NCBI RefSeq assembly: GCF_900142135.1
Contig: NZ_FQZU01000002.1
Location: 62,001 to 126,000, forward strand
DNA: 64,000 nucleotides
Source: Desulfatibacillum alkenivorans DSM 16219
Lineage (GTDB): Bacteria > Desulfobacterota > Desulfobacteria > Desulfobacterales > Desulfatibacillaceae
Direction: 5' to 3'
Below the pieces are notes generated by a model. That model searched no databases and was not told the DNA's origin. It worked only from the letters and a program-made list of their open reading frames with translations. Below, one piece after another: positions 1 to 9,045 of the stretch. The translations under genes were made by a program, and so were the position numbers. Every line of letters begins with the position of its first letter. Position 1 is the first letter of the stretch.

Positions 1-300
1 CGAAGGGGTTTTTTGAATCATTCTGACTGACATAAAAGATAATCCTTCCCTTGGATTCCCCCCGCATCTGATACGGGCAGTAAAAAATATGGTTGGTTGA
101 AACCCGGCAGACCATGCGGCCGCGGTGGAATTCCCCAAAACGGATTTCTTCGCGGTCTGCACCCCACTGGCTGCCTGATAATTGATAATTCCGCCGCCTT
201 GTAGGCCGTTCAGCGCCCCCAAAGTCTGCAATGAACGGTTAGCTGCGGCGCTTCCCCCTTAACCCCCCCGGGTTGCAAGGCTCTTCAATCCCCCGGAATT
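1..300. other. Window edge, no gene recognised
   Basis: I see no open frame with a plausible start and ribosome binding site here. The stretch lies downstream of the TetR gene (minus strand). A C/G run sits at about 264-272 and may belong to the 3' end of that transcript, but it lacks a clean terminator stem. Confidence 0.4.
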
Positions 301-993
301 CTATCCGGCTTGTTCCTTCTTTTCCTTCGCCGGAATTGTTTTATTGCGCAACCGCGCCTTGGTCCGGCGCCAATTGCTCCAGTGGGCGTCCTCATCAACT
401 TCCGGATTCAGGATGCCCTCCATGACCGCATCCACTATGGGATCCACGGTCTCCATCAGGTTGGTGCTCTTGCCCGACATGAGCCAGTTCACCGTCACCT
501 GGTCGATCGCCCCCATGATCAACGCCCGGACAATATAGGCGTCAACGTTAGGGCGAAATTCGCCGCTTTCTATTCCTTCGTTGATTATTTCCGTCAAAAA
601 CCTGAACCAATTCCGAATCGCCTGGTATCCCGGGGTCTGCCTGAAATTGGCGTTGCCCTTCAAGTACAAAAGCACAATGGTGGCGTAGTCGGGGTTTTCG
701 TGAAACAATTCCGTGTATATATACGCGTAGGCTCTCAATTTGTTGGCCGCGCCCTGGATCAACTTGAGATGGTATACGCCGATTCTCTGGCGCCGCTGGG
801 TGAAATGTTCGGGTATATGAAACAGAAGATTTTCCTTATTGGAAAAATGCTCGTATATGGTGCCTTCCGAAACTTTGGCTTCCTGAGCTATTTCAGACAC
901 GGTGGCTGCATGCACCCCCTTTTCGGCGAAAATCCGCCGAGCCGTGTCAATGATTCTTTCTTTGCGAAGTTCTGCCTTAGTGGGGCCGCTCAT
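301..993 (-). CDS. TetR/AcrR family transcriptional regulator
   Basis: A one-component repressor of about 230 residues. The N-terminal TetR helix-turn-helix covers about residues 10-60, including the family signature GTIYEHFSNKENLL. The C-terminal helical domain should bind an effector and dimerise. The ligand cannot be told; relatives with this HTH often control fatty acid or efflux genes. I chose the ATG at 993 because AGGAG lies just before it; the frame is open for 38 more codons to 1107, but that extension is Arg/Pro-rich and unlike the family. No gene lies within 1 kb upstream, so its target is not clear from position. It may regulate itself. Confidence 0.85.
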   Translation of the reverse strand: MSGPTKAELRKERIIDTARRIFAEKGVHAATVSEIAQEAKVSEGTIYEHFSNKENLLFHIPEHFTQRRQRIGVYHLKLIQGAANKLRAYAYIYTELFHENPDYATIVLLYLKGNANFRQTPGYQAIRNWFRFLTEIINEGIESGEFRPNVDAYIVRALIMGAIDQVTVNWLMSGKSTNLMETVDPIVDAVMEGILNPEVDEDAHWSNWRRTKARLRNKTIPAKEKKEQAG

Positions 994-1969
994 GGCATGG
1001 TCCTTTCTCCTGCGGGAATAGGATTGCAGCGAGGGGCCGGGGCGAGGTGGAGCTAACCCGCGCCCGGAACGTCTTTGCGTTGCTCCGGACGCGGGCCAAA
1101 AGCCCAACGCCGTAACTTGGTGAGCATGTTTTTATAGAGGTTCGCCGGTTGCGGCAAACCCGCCTGGGGGGGGGTCCTGGGGGGAACGAGGGTGCATCTC
1201 TGAAAACCTTGGCGGTCTGGCTTTCGGGCAATGCATCCAAGCATGCGGCCTGGTTAGGGCGCGGGCTGTTGTTACAAGACTTCACAGTAAACCGATCGTA
1301 AAAAGCTAATAATATCGGGTCCCGGACGGCGGACCCATGGTCGAAATGTTGTGACGCTTCATTTTCACCTTCAAAAATGAAGTCATTCAGTGTTGATCAT
1401 CGTTAGACGATTGCCCCGCTCCGTGTCAAGGGGAAAATTGCACCACCCGTAAAAAAATAGGCCCATAATTGAATGGGGTCTTTTGAAATATGCGACAAAA
1501 TGGGGCGGCTCTTGGCATAAAACGCCGCGCACCCTAAAATAATGCATATTTTCAAACGGTTATTCGGTTAAAAATACCGGCTCAATGGGGCAATGGCTGC
1601 CTATGCTTCAGGCCCTAAAATGGGCGGTCCGCCCGGAATTGGGCCTGTCCAGGCGTATTGTGCCTTTTGAAGGCATACATGGACTATGCGTTTTGGAGCA
1701 GGCCGGTGAGGGTTTTGAGGGGTAAAATTCGTCCAATTGCTGGAGCAGCGCCGCCCAAAAAATGGGGTTATGGGAGAAGGCGCCTTCCGCAAAAAACTTT
1801 TGCCGGGTCCGAAATCCACAAGCGTTTCCAGCGATGTGAAGCCCCAAGCCGGACTTCTTAACCCCCCCTGCGATCGCCTTATTAAAATGACAGGTTGGGT
1901 AGAGCCCCGTGAAACGCCACAACATAAAGTTATTATGTTCGGAATCGCTTTCCGGGAGGAGAAAGGAAC
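994..1969. other. Intergenic region with one hairpin, no gene supported
   Basis: About 1 kb between the TetR gene and the terminator of the surface-protein operon. Small frames on both strands lack ribosome binding sites and give low-complexity Pro/Arg/Gly-rich products, so I call none. The one clear structure is an inverted repeat: CTTCATTTT at 1357-1365 pairs with AAAATGAAG at 1374-1382 across an 8-nt loop. It may be an operator, about 370 bp upstream of the TetR start, or just a hairpin. Confidence 0.45.
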
Positions 1970-2002
1970 AAAAAAAAGGGGGAAGCCGTGAAGGCTTCCC
2001 CC
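1970..2002 (-). terminator. Rho-independent terminator of the surface-protein operon
   Basis: A perfect 10-bp stem (GGGGGAAGCC at 1978-1987 with GGCTTCCCCC at 1993-2002) closes a 5-nt loop. Read on the minus strand it is followed by eight T residues. It lies 27 bases past the stop codon of the 1560-residue protein. Confidence 0.9.
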
Positions 2003-2028
2003 TTGTAGGGTTTGACAGTTAAAAGCGC

Positions 2029-5000
2029 TTATGCGGCGTTTTTACGCGTCTTGACGGCCAGGGCGGCCAAAAGGGCGGCCATGGCAAGCACCAGTCCGGC
2101 AAAGCCGCTGCCGGTGGAAACGGTATCCACAAAGCAGTCGCTTTCGTCGTCATCGGCAACCGGGTTATCGTCACCGGCTGCTTGCTTGGCGGCAGGGGCG
2201 ATAACCGTCAGGTGGGGCAGTTCCAGGTACAGGACGCCCTTATCGGAGACGGAGAAGTCCAGGCTTTCGTAATGGAAGCCGGCGGTTCCGTCGCCGCGTT
2301 CGCTGACCTTGATGCCCAGTTTGCTTTCAGCGTCGGACATCTTCTTCAGCGAGGCGTAAACCTTGGAGTCCTTGTTCAGGAGCACCGGCAGGATGATATC
2401 CGGGGCGCCTTCAACCCTTGCCCGTTTGGTTCCGTCAAGCAGGATGGGGTTGTACCTGACAGGCGTGGTTCCATCGGAAGCCAGCACCAGCTTGATGCTT
2501 GCGCCTGCGCCGTAAGCGTCGCCGCCAAAGGTGTAGAACTTGGCTACGGCGCGCAGCATGGTGTTGGGCGTCAGCGGAATGGCGTTGGCCTTGTCTTCTT
2601 CGTAGTAGTCGCTTCCTGCGTTGGCCTTGGTGTCGCCGTACAGCAGGTTGTCGTTGCCGGCGCCCGCTATGTCGAAGTCATCCACGTACAGCAAGTTCAG
2701 CGGAAGGGCCGGAATGGTGATGGGAACCTCGTGCAGGACCCCGTCGGCGTCGGGCAAATTCACCAGGAAGGTGGCGCCCACGCCCGGCAGGAAGTCCGCC
2801 GTGCCTTCCGTCACGTACAGGGCTTTGCCGCCGTTCAGGGTTTCCAGCTCCGTCTGATCTTCGTCCAGGTCGTCTTCCCGGTTGTCATCGTTGGCGTACA
2901 CCGTGTAGGTGACCGTGTAGGTGTAAGGCACGTACTCAGCCTTGGTGTCGCGAGCGAAGTCAAAGTTCAGGGTGTATACCGCATCGCCGTTAGGCTGCAT
3001 GGCCGGGGTGATGTCCACGTTGGGATCGCTCGGGGTCCACTCGTAGGTGAACGGGCGGAAAGCCGAGCCGCTGCCGTCCATTTCGTCCGTGATGTCCGTG
3101 TTGTTCAACTCGGCCTCAAACTCGCCCAGGCTCCAGCCGGCGCCGGCCAGAACCACAAAGACCTTCACGCCGCCCTGGGTCACCTGATGATAGACTTCCA
3201 CTGCCGGAGCGTCGTTCACCAGAGTCATGGTGATGGCGGCGTCGGCCGTGAGGGAAATCACGTCGCTGCCGGACAGGTCCGTCCAGACCTGCGGCACGTA
3301 CCCTCCGCCTGAAACGCCGAAGGTGTACAGGCCGGCGGACAGGCCGGTCAGAAGCAGGTCGTCGTCGATCGCACCTTTAGAGGGCTCGGGATGTGTACCT
3401 TGACGAACCACGGCGCCGGTGTCCGCATTGGTCAGGGTGTAATCAATGCCGTTGCCGGTGTAGTCGCCGTTGAAGGTCACGTCCAGGCTGTAGGTGCCGG
3501 TGATCGGGGTGACTTCGGGGATCACCAGGTCCAGGACCGTGTCGCCGTCAATCTGCACCCGCTGTCTCACGTCAAAAGGCACGTAGTTGGCGCCGTCGCC
3601 TTCCAGGGACACGATGTACACGCCATTAGGCACGTTGTCGATCCGGTAGGTTCCGGTGATTACATTATTGTCGTCGTCAATCCACTGGCCGGTGGCGTAG
3701 TCGAACAGGTCCACTTCCACGTCAGCCAGGTCTACCAGGGGCTGATTGTTGGTGATGGCGCCGGAAAGGCTTCCAAAGCCGATCACGTCAACCCGCAGGC
3801 TGTCGGTAAAGGTCCCGTCCTGAGCGCTTACGGCCACAAGGCAGACGCCTTCGTTCAACGCATCCACCTGGAAGAAGCTCAGGGTGGAGGTAACCACTTC
3901 CTCAAGGACCAGGTCGTTTGCGGTTACGGGGTTCTGGATGTAGGTTACACTCAGGTTTTCGTCTTCCGCCAGGCCCTGGGCCCACAGGTAAATGGAATCC
4001 CCTTCGTAGGCGACGGGAGGCACGGCCTGCAAATTATCCACGCTGGGGCCGATCTTCCCGTAGTCGGGTTCGGCTGCCACCAGCTTGATGGGCGTGAAGA
4101 TGCTGAATGTGTCGGTGTAGCCGGAGCCGTCCATAACAACGATGGTATAGGTTCCCGCAAAGGCGCCGGTTTTCGGCGGAGTAAAGGCAAAGGACGTTCC
4201 GGTTCTGACAAAGGTAGTGGTCCCGTCAGGATAGGTGACCGTCCAGGTGTAGGTGGTTCCGTCGCCGCCCGTCACAGTGTAAAGCCCGGTGGATGTTCCG
4301 GCTTCCACGGTGGGCGTGTCGGCGGGTTTGTTGGTTACGGAAACAGGATCGTAAATTTCAGTCGTAACAGGCTGGCTGGTGACGGAGGTCGTGCTGTCCG
4401 TACCGGTCACCTTGACGGTTCCCTTGGCCAGGGCGGTCACGGTGAAAGTGTCGCCGGTTCCGGTGGAAGCGGAAACCAGGTCTGCGCCTTGGGTTACGTT
4501 CCAGGTGACCGTGCCGGTGGCGCCCAGAGCCGCGTAAGTCAGGCTGTCGCCGATCACGGCGTCTTCAGGCCCGGTGATGGTGAATTCCACGGTCTGAACG
4601 GTGACCGTGGCAGAGAAGACCATGCCGCCGTCAACCGGATCCTGCACCAGCAGGGTCTGGGTGCCGGTGAGGCCCACCGTGGCGGAAAGGGTCGTAACAG
4701 CGCCGATGGTTTGAGAAACCACCGTGGGAGTTGCGGGATTCAGGTTCCAGGTGTAGGTTCCCCAGGCTTCGGTTCCGCCGGTGACGGTGACGTCCACGTT
4801 ATTGCTGCCGTCGACGTTCGGTACGTAAATGGTTCCGCCGGTTACGTCCTGGCCGTTCACGGACAGAGCCAACTGGTCAGCGGAGAATACGTCGTGAGAG
4901 TCGGTCGTAATGTTGCCAGCCCAATCCGTTGCACGCACCGTAAGGGTGTTTGCGCCGGCGGCCAAGGTTGCAACGTAGGACCAGGAATAGCTGGGAATCT

Positions 5001-6711
5001 TGGAAGTGCTCTGCACCGTGGCGGCGTTCCAGGTGGATCCGCCGTCCAGGCTCACTTCCACGCTTTCAAGGTCGGACAGGCTGTCGTCTGCGTAGCCTTC
5101 CAGGGTGAAAGCGGTTCCCACGCAGTTGGTGACCGTGGTTGCGATGGTAAGATCGGGGTCCACCGTGTCCACGCTGAACTGGAAGGTGGGCGTGATGGCG
5201 TTTCCGGCCCAGTCGCTGAAGCCGGTCAGGGTTCCTTCCTGGGCGCCGTCGCAGCCGGTTCCAATGGTGGCGGTTCCCTGCCATGTGTCGCCGTCTGTCC
5301 AGGTTCCGGAGAACCCGTTGGAGCAGTCGGCCTTCTTGTCCACGTTAAAGGCCATGGTCAGTATTTGACTGGCGGCAAAACCGTAATTGTCAGACACATC
5401 CACGGTGGCGGTCAATGTGCCGGCCTTGGCCCAATTCGTCGTTCCGTCATTGGTCAGAGGCGAAATGGTGATCACGGCCTGCGGGTCCGTCGTATCGTAA
5501 AAGACGCTGTAAGTCCCGTTAAGCACGTTGGACTCATTGCCTGCTTCATCAATGGCGTAAACGTCCAAGGTGTTTTCGCCAAGCGTCAACGTGGCGTCAT
5601 AAGTCCAGTTGACCGAAGCCTTGCGGGCGGGCACTGTAGCGTCCACATAGGCGCCGCCGTTCAGGCTGACCTTGACGTACTCAATGGCCGAGCCGGTGTC
5701 CGAATCCGCCGTACCCTTAAACTGGTAGGTGTTGGTGTTCTGATACACATCGGCCGCCGGAGCCGTGATGGCTACGGAAGGCGCTGCAGTGTCAATCACA
5801 ATATCCTTGTTGCCGCTCAAAGAGCCCGCGCCGCCGACGGCGGGCAGGGTGAGAGCCGCATCAATAGCGGCGGCGTTTGCGCCGACGATGGTTCCGCCGT
5901 TCAGAGCCAAAGCGTCCGTGCCTGTGTAAGCCAGGTCGGAAGTGGCGTCGCCCGCTGCCACCGTGTAATTAAAGGTAAGGGTGGTTGTGCCGGTTCCGCT
6001 GGTGTAATTGACCACGCCTGTATCCAGTGTGAGTTGAGGCGTGCCCGTCACGTCAACCGCTTGGTCAAAGGTCACCTGAACCGGAATCACATCCCCGGCC
6101 TTGTAAGATCCGTCAGCAACGCTGGACGTGACGTCGGTTACCTTGGGGGCCTCGACTATGGTAACTACTGCAGGAGACACATCTTCCGTGTAGCCTGCAG
6201 CGTTCTGGTAAATATTTGAATTTACGTTGGTGGTTCCGGCAACTGCATCATTGTTGACGGAAAAATTTAAGGTGACCAACGTTGTAGGCATCACTTGATT
6301 AGGCCAGCCGCTGCCTACTGTTGTATTACTCCACAACATCTGGATCATTTTGTCAGTATCAGCATCACCGTCATTGAAAATAGCAACAGCAACTTCATCC
6401 GTGGATGCTGCTGGCTGCAACGTGTTGGTGGTGCTGGCGCTGTTAAAATTAGTAAAGCCCGTGTATGTCAGCTTACTGGAGTCGTAATGAACTGTAACAC
6501 TGACTCCTGTTAGAAGGGCGTTCCCATCAGAAGTGTTGTACAAAACATCTAATGAGAAGGCGCCCCCTTGAGCGGCTGTTGCTGTGGACGGGCTCAAAGT
6601 GATTATTTGATCTGCAGCAATTGCAGAACCGGCTCCACCAGCCACTAAAGCTGTGAGTGCTATTAGCACAAATAGAGTTCGAAATTTAAAAGAACGAAGA
6701 ATGGATCTCAT
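2029..6711 (-). CDS. Large secreted multi-domain protein with cohesin-like N-terminus and C-terminal sorting signal
   Basis: 1560 residues. A signal peptide covers about residues 1-33 (basic start, hydrophobic core, AIA-A cleavage site). Next come a cohesin-like beta-sandwich (about 34-190), an adhesin-type Ig-like repeat (about 195-310), two Ig/FN3-like segments with DxAGN motifs (about 315-610), several PKD/Ig-like segments and a carboxypeptidase-regulatory-like fold (about 1030-1120). The C-terminus has an acidic stretch, DCFVDTVSTGSG, one membrane helix and a basic tail (KTRKNAA), which is the layout of a tripartite surface-sorting signal. It likely ends up on or outside the outer membrane as an adhesin or scaffold. 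A GGAGG precedes the ATG. It is the last gene of an apparent operon, 75 bases after the dockerin-like gene. No catalytic domain was recognised. Confidence 0.82.
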   Translation of the reverse strand: MRSILRSFKFRTLFVLIALTALVAGGAGSAIAADQIITLSPSTATAAQGGAFSLDVLYNTSDGNALLTGVSVTVHYDSSKLTYTGFTNFNSASTTNTLQPAASTDEVAVAIFNDGDADTDKMIQMLWSNTTVGSGWPNQVMPTTLVTLNFSVNNDAVAGTTNVNSNIYQNAAGYTEDVSPAVVTIVEAPKVTDVTSSVADGSYKAGDVIPVQVTFDQAVDVTGTPQLTLDTGVVNYTSGTGTTTLTFNYTVAAGDATSDLAYTGTDALALNGGTIVGANAAAIDAALTLPAVGGAGSLSGNKDIVIDTAAPSVAITAPAADVYQNTNTYQFKGTADSDTGSAIEYVKVSLNGGAYVDATVPARKASVNWTYDATLTLGENTLDVYAIDEAGNESNVLNGTYSVFYDTTDPQAVITISPLTNDGTTNWAKAGTLTATVDVSDNYGFAASQILTMAFNVDKKADCSNGFSGTWTDGDTWQGTATIGTGCDGAQEGTLTGFSDWAGNAITPTFQFSVDTVDPDLTIATTVTNCVGTAFTLEGYADDSLSDLESVEVSLDGGSTWNAATVQSTSKIPSYSWSYVATLAAGANTLTVRATDWAGNITTDSHDVFSADQLALSVNGQDVTGGTIYVPNVDGSNNVDVTVTGGTEAWGTYTWNLNPATPTVVSQTIGAVTTLSATVGLTGTQTLLVQDPVDGGMVFSATVTVQTVEFTITGPEDAVIGDSLTYAALGATGTVTWNVTQGADLVSASTGTGDTFTVTALAKGTVKVTGTDSTTSVTSQPVTTEIYDPVSVTNKPADTPTVEAGTSTGLYTVTGGDGTTYTWTVTYPDGTTTFVRTGTSFAFTPPKTGAFAGTYTIVVMDGSGYTDTFSIFTPIKLVAAEPDYGKIGPSVDNLQAVPPVAYEGDSIYLWAQGLAEDENLSVTYIQNPVTANDLVLEEVVTSTLSFFQVDALNEGVCLVAVSAQDGTFTDSLRVDVIGFGSLSGAITNNQPLVDLADVEVDLFDYATGQWIDDDNNVITGTYRIDNVPNGVYIVSLEGDGANYVPFDVRQRVQIDGDTVLDLVIPEVTPITGTYSLDVTFNGDYTGNGIDYTLTNADTGAVVRQGTHPEPSKGAIDDDLLLTGLSAGLYTFGVSGGGYVPQVWTDLSGSDVISLTADAAITMTLVNDAPAVEVYHQVTQGGVKVFVVLAGAGWSLGEFEAELNNTDITDEMDGSGSAFRPFTYEWTPSDPNVDITPAMQPNGDAVYTLNFDFARDTKAEYVPYTYTVTYTVYANDDNREDDLDEDQTELETLNGGKALYVTEGTADFLPGVGATFLVNLPDADGVLHEVPITIPALPLNLLYVDDFDIAGAGNDNLLYGDTKANAGSDYYEEDKANAIPLTPNTMLRAVAKFYTFGGDAYGAGASIKLVLASDGTTPVRYNPILLDGTKRARVEGAPDIILPVLLNKDSKVYASLKKMSDAESKLGIKVSERGDGTAGFHYESLDFSVSDKGVLYLELPHLTVIAPAAKQAAGDDNPVADDDESDCFVDTVSTGSGFAGLVLAMAALLAALAVKTRKNAA

Positions 6712-6786
6712 AAAGTCCTCCCTGAAAGAAAGTTCCAGTAAAATATTTCACGCGTTGCCGTATTCACTATGTCAGGCCTTTCGAAA

Positions 6787-8448
6787 TTAAGGCGCTGGAG
6801 CCAGAGCATCAAGGTAATTCACCAGTTCGGGACCGGTATTCCGGACGTCACCGTTAACGGCGCCGTTAAACCAAGTAGTTGGGTAGCTGAAATGCGTATA
6901 TGCCAGATACCTGAATACCAAAATGCCGTCTGTAAGGCTGTTAAAGTTTCCGTCTCCATCAATGTCGAGAAGTCCGCTATCAATTCCGCCTTGGATGTAT
7001 GCTGCCAGCTCGGGTCCAGTTGTTCTAACATCGCCGTTAACAGCTCCACTGAACCAGGTGGTCGGGTAACTGAGGTGTGTATATGCCAGATACCTGAATA
7101 TCAAAATGCCGTCCGTAAGGCTGTTGTAGGAGCCGTCCCCATCCACATCCAGCGTAAAGGCCGGGCCGACGGTGTAGGTGATGGGCGCGGTATGGAATGC
7201 GTAGCCAGCGTTGGGCGTAGCGGTCAGGGTGACAACGCTGGTGTCGCCTTCATTCAGCGTTATGGCGGAGGTGAAGTTCACAACGCCCAGAGTCGCCGGC
7301 AGGGCGCCGCCGGTCCAGTCGCCTGCGCCGGTCCACGTAATGGTGTAGGTGGCGGAAGCGGGCGTGCTCACGTCCGTGGCGGTGACAACCGAACCGGAAG
7401 CGGCGATCAGGCTGCCGATGCTGTCTATGGTCAGTTCGGTGGAGTCGTAGTTGATCACCAGTTCCAGGCCGTTCAGGTCGACTGCACTGTCCGTGGTGTA
7501 GTATTCCAGGTTGACGGCAAAGGACTCGCCGGCCGGAGCGCGAGGCTCGGAGGGATCGCCGGTGACCACCTGATACGGTCCGCGGTTATCCGTGGCCGGA
7601 TCGTAGTTGTCCAGGGTCCAGGCTTGGTCCTGCACCTTGGGATTGGTATTGTTTTCGGAAGTCTGTTCGTATCTGTCCAGGTATCCGTCGTTGTCGTAGT
7701 CAGTTGTATCTGTAGCGGTGTCCAGATCGCCGAAATTGTCCATTTCCCACTGATCGTCAATGGAGTCGCCGTCCGTGGCCCACAGGCCGTCGTAGTCCTG
7801 AGCCGCGAAAGTGTTCAGGAGGACGGGGAATTCCTCCGGGCTGCCCGGCGTGTTGGCGCCAACCAGGACGGTCACGGCTTCGGGAGTCTGGCTTGCGTCC
7901 GAGGCGTCGCCGTATCCTGCGTCCGGGTTATACAGTTCGGTGGGCTTCAGGGTGACCTGAAAGGGGCCCAAAACCGCATCGTTGCGGACGGTGAACTTGG
8001 CGGTGAAGAGCTCCGGATCCGCGCTCTGAGGCGGGTAGGTTCCAGTGTCGCTGATGCCGGCGCCGGCGAAATACACCGTGCCCACGGTCCCGGAAACCAC
8101 CGTGTTCTGGCGGTGGGTGTCCGTGGTCACGCTGTCCTTGGTGATGCTGAAGCTGAAGGACGTGACAATGGAACTGTCAACGGCCACGCCGTCCGCGTCC
8201 ACCGCCGGGCCCGTGAGGACGTCGGCGGGGTATTGCAGGCTGAAAGCGGCGCCTGCGATTTCCTCATCGCCTGCGTCGTTGGAAGCCGAGATGGTCATGT
8301 ATACGGTTTCGCCGGGCAAAAAGGCCGATTTCGGCGTGACGCCGTCCGAGGTGACGGCCAGGTCCAGGCTGTAAGCAGCCATGGCGGAGCCGAGGCCCAG
8401 GGCCATGCACACTGCCAGTGCGAGGGCTATAATCTTGACTGATTTCAT
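6787..8448 (-). CDS. Secreted cohesin-like protein with tandem dockerin-like repeats
   Basis: 553 residues. A signal peptide (about 1-25, ending AMA-A) precedes a cohesin-like beta-sandwich (about 26-175). An acidic segment with calcium-loop-like DxDxDG patterns follows (about 215-270), then a second cohesin-like sandwich (about 285-430) and two near-identical 60-residue units (433-493 and 494-553). Each unit starts with a dockerin/EF-hand loop (DVDGDGSYNSLTDG or DIDGDGNFNSLTDG), then RYLAYTH and a weaker second loop (NGDVR-TGPEL). Dockerins bind cohesins with calcium, so self-assembly or docking onto the neighbouring cohesin-like protein is possible (inference). The ATG has GGGAGGAA upstream. 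It sits between a small lipoprotein gene and the 1560-residue protein. Confidence 0.82.
   Translation of the reverse strand: MKSVKIIALALAVCMALGLGSAMAAYSLDLAVTSDGVTPKSAFLPGETVYMTISASNDAGDEEIAGAAFSLQYPADVLTGPAVDADGVAVDSSIVTSFSFSITKDSVTTDTHRQNTVVSGTVGTVYFAGAGISDTGTYPPQSADPELFTAKFTVRNDAVLGPFQVTLKPTELYNPDAGYGDASDASQTPEAVTVLVGANTPGSPEEFPVLLNTFAAQDYDGLWATDGDSIDDQWEMDNFGDLDTATDTTDYDNDGYLDRYEQTSENNTNPKVQDQAWTLDNYDPATDNRGPYQVVTGDPSEPRAPAGESFAVNLEYYTTDSAVDLNGLELVINYDSTELTIDSIGSLIAASGSVVTATDVSTPASATYTITWTGAGDWTGGALPATLGVVNFTSAITLNEGDTSVVTLTATPNAGYAFHTAPITYTVGPAFTLDVDGDGSYNSLTDGILIFRYLAYTHLSYPTTWFSGAVNGDVRTTGPELAAYIQGGIDSGLLDIDGDGNFNSLTDGILVFRYLAYTHFSYPTTWFNGAVNGDVRNTGPELVNYLDALAPAP
6790..7152 (-). repeat. 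Tandem duplication encoding two dockerin-like units
   Basis: Units at 6970-7152 and 6790-6969 encode the last 121 residues of the preceding protein. They differ at only a few residues (HLSY/HFSY, RTTGPEL/RNTGPEL) and are similar at DNA level, so the duplication looks recent or kept alike by gene conversion. Confidence 0.8.
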
Positions 8449-8539
8449 GTTTCCTCCCCAAAATTACTGTGGACCGGCGGGCGCCGGCCGGGAACTGCAA
8501 AATAATATTAGAATTGATGTATGCGTTTTCTGGACGGAA

Positions 8540-8938
8540 TCAGGCCTTGGGCGGCCGGAACGGGGGGGCGATTGTCCGATTGGAAAACATGACGGGCTTT
8601 TCGGAAAAGGCGGCGGCGCCGCCGTCCACGCCCGGCTGAACGTCCGGGCCGGGTAAATAGAGCGCGTCGGCGTTCTGGACCCCGTGGGAAACTTCCCGGC
8701 CCTGCCTGCCGAGCTCGTGGGTCAGGCCCGCCGCCTTGGAAAGGGCTGTCAGGGCCTGGGTCAGGTCGTTTTTAAAATTGGTGGAGGTCTCGGCCGAGCG
8801 GGAAAGGCTGGCCACGGCCCGGATGGACTCCATGAGGTCGGTCCGGGAATCGGGTGCAAACCCGTCCTTATGAAGGGACGGGCACGCCGCCGCCAGAATG
8901 ACGAAGGAAAGCACTATGCTAAGGACATTGCGCAACAT
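8540..8938 (-). CDS. Small predicted lipoprotein, unknown function
   Basis: 132 residues. The N-terminus has a hydrophobic segment ending in LAAAC, a plausible lipobox that would be cut before Cys19. The rest is polar and not recognised; the last third is Pro/Gly-rich. The start has AAGG about five bases upstream. It is the first gene after a strong minus-strand promoter at 9017-9045 and lies 91 bases before the cohesin/dockerin-like gene, so it may be part of the same envelope system. A non-lipidated secreted protein is the alternative. Confidence 0.6.
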   Translation of the reverse strand: MLRNVLSIVLSFVILAAACPSLHKDGFAPDSRTDLMESIRAVASLSRSAETSTNFKNDLTQALTALSKAAGLTHELGRQGREVSHGVQNADALYLPGPDVQPGVDGGAAAFSEKPVMFSNRTIAPPFRPPKA

Positions 8939-9016
8939 AAAACCTTAGGCACGCTCATGCATAGACGGACGCAAATCGTGCGTTCGATGAAAATATTTAC
9001 CTGACTCCACCATCAT

Positions 9017-9045
9017 TATGTATCAGTCAACAAGACTATTGTCAA
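9017..9045 (-). promoter_or_regulatory. Sigma-70-type promoter for the lipoprotein / dockerin / surface-protein operon
   Basis: On the minus strand, TTGACA (9045-9040) is followed by exactly 17 bases and TACATA (9022-9017). It overlaps the stop codon of the upstream kinase gene and lies about 80 bases before the lipoprotein start. This gives the three secreted-protein genes their own transcription start. Confidence 0.7.

Noticed and set aside
1601-1925. Two small minus-strand frames in the gap before the surface operon
   Set aside because: No ribosome binding site, mixed composition and no family; they look like chance frames.
3391-6219. A 942-codon plus-strand frame inside the surface-protein gene
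   Set aside because: Antisense to a clear signal-peptide protein with repeat domains; product is low-complexity Gly/Val/His-rich.
6769-8442. A 557-codon plus-strand frame opposite the dockerin-like gene
   Set aside because: Mirror of the real gene, no ribosome binding site, no domain.
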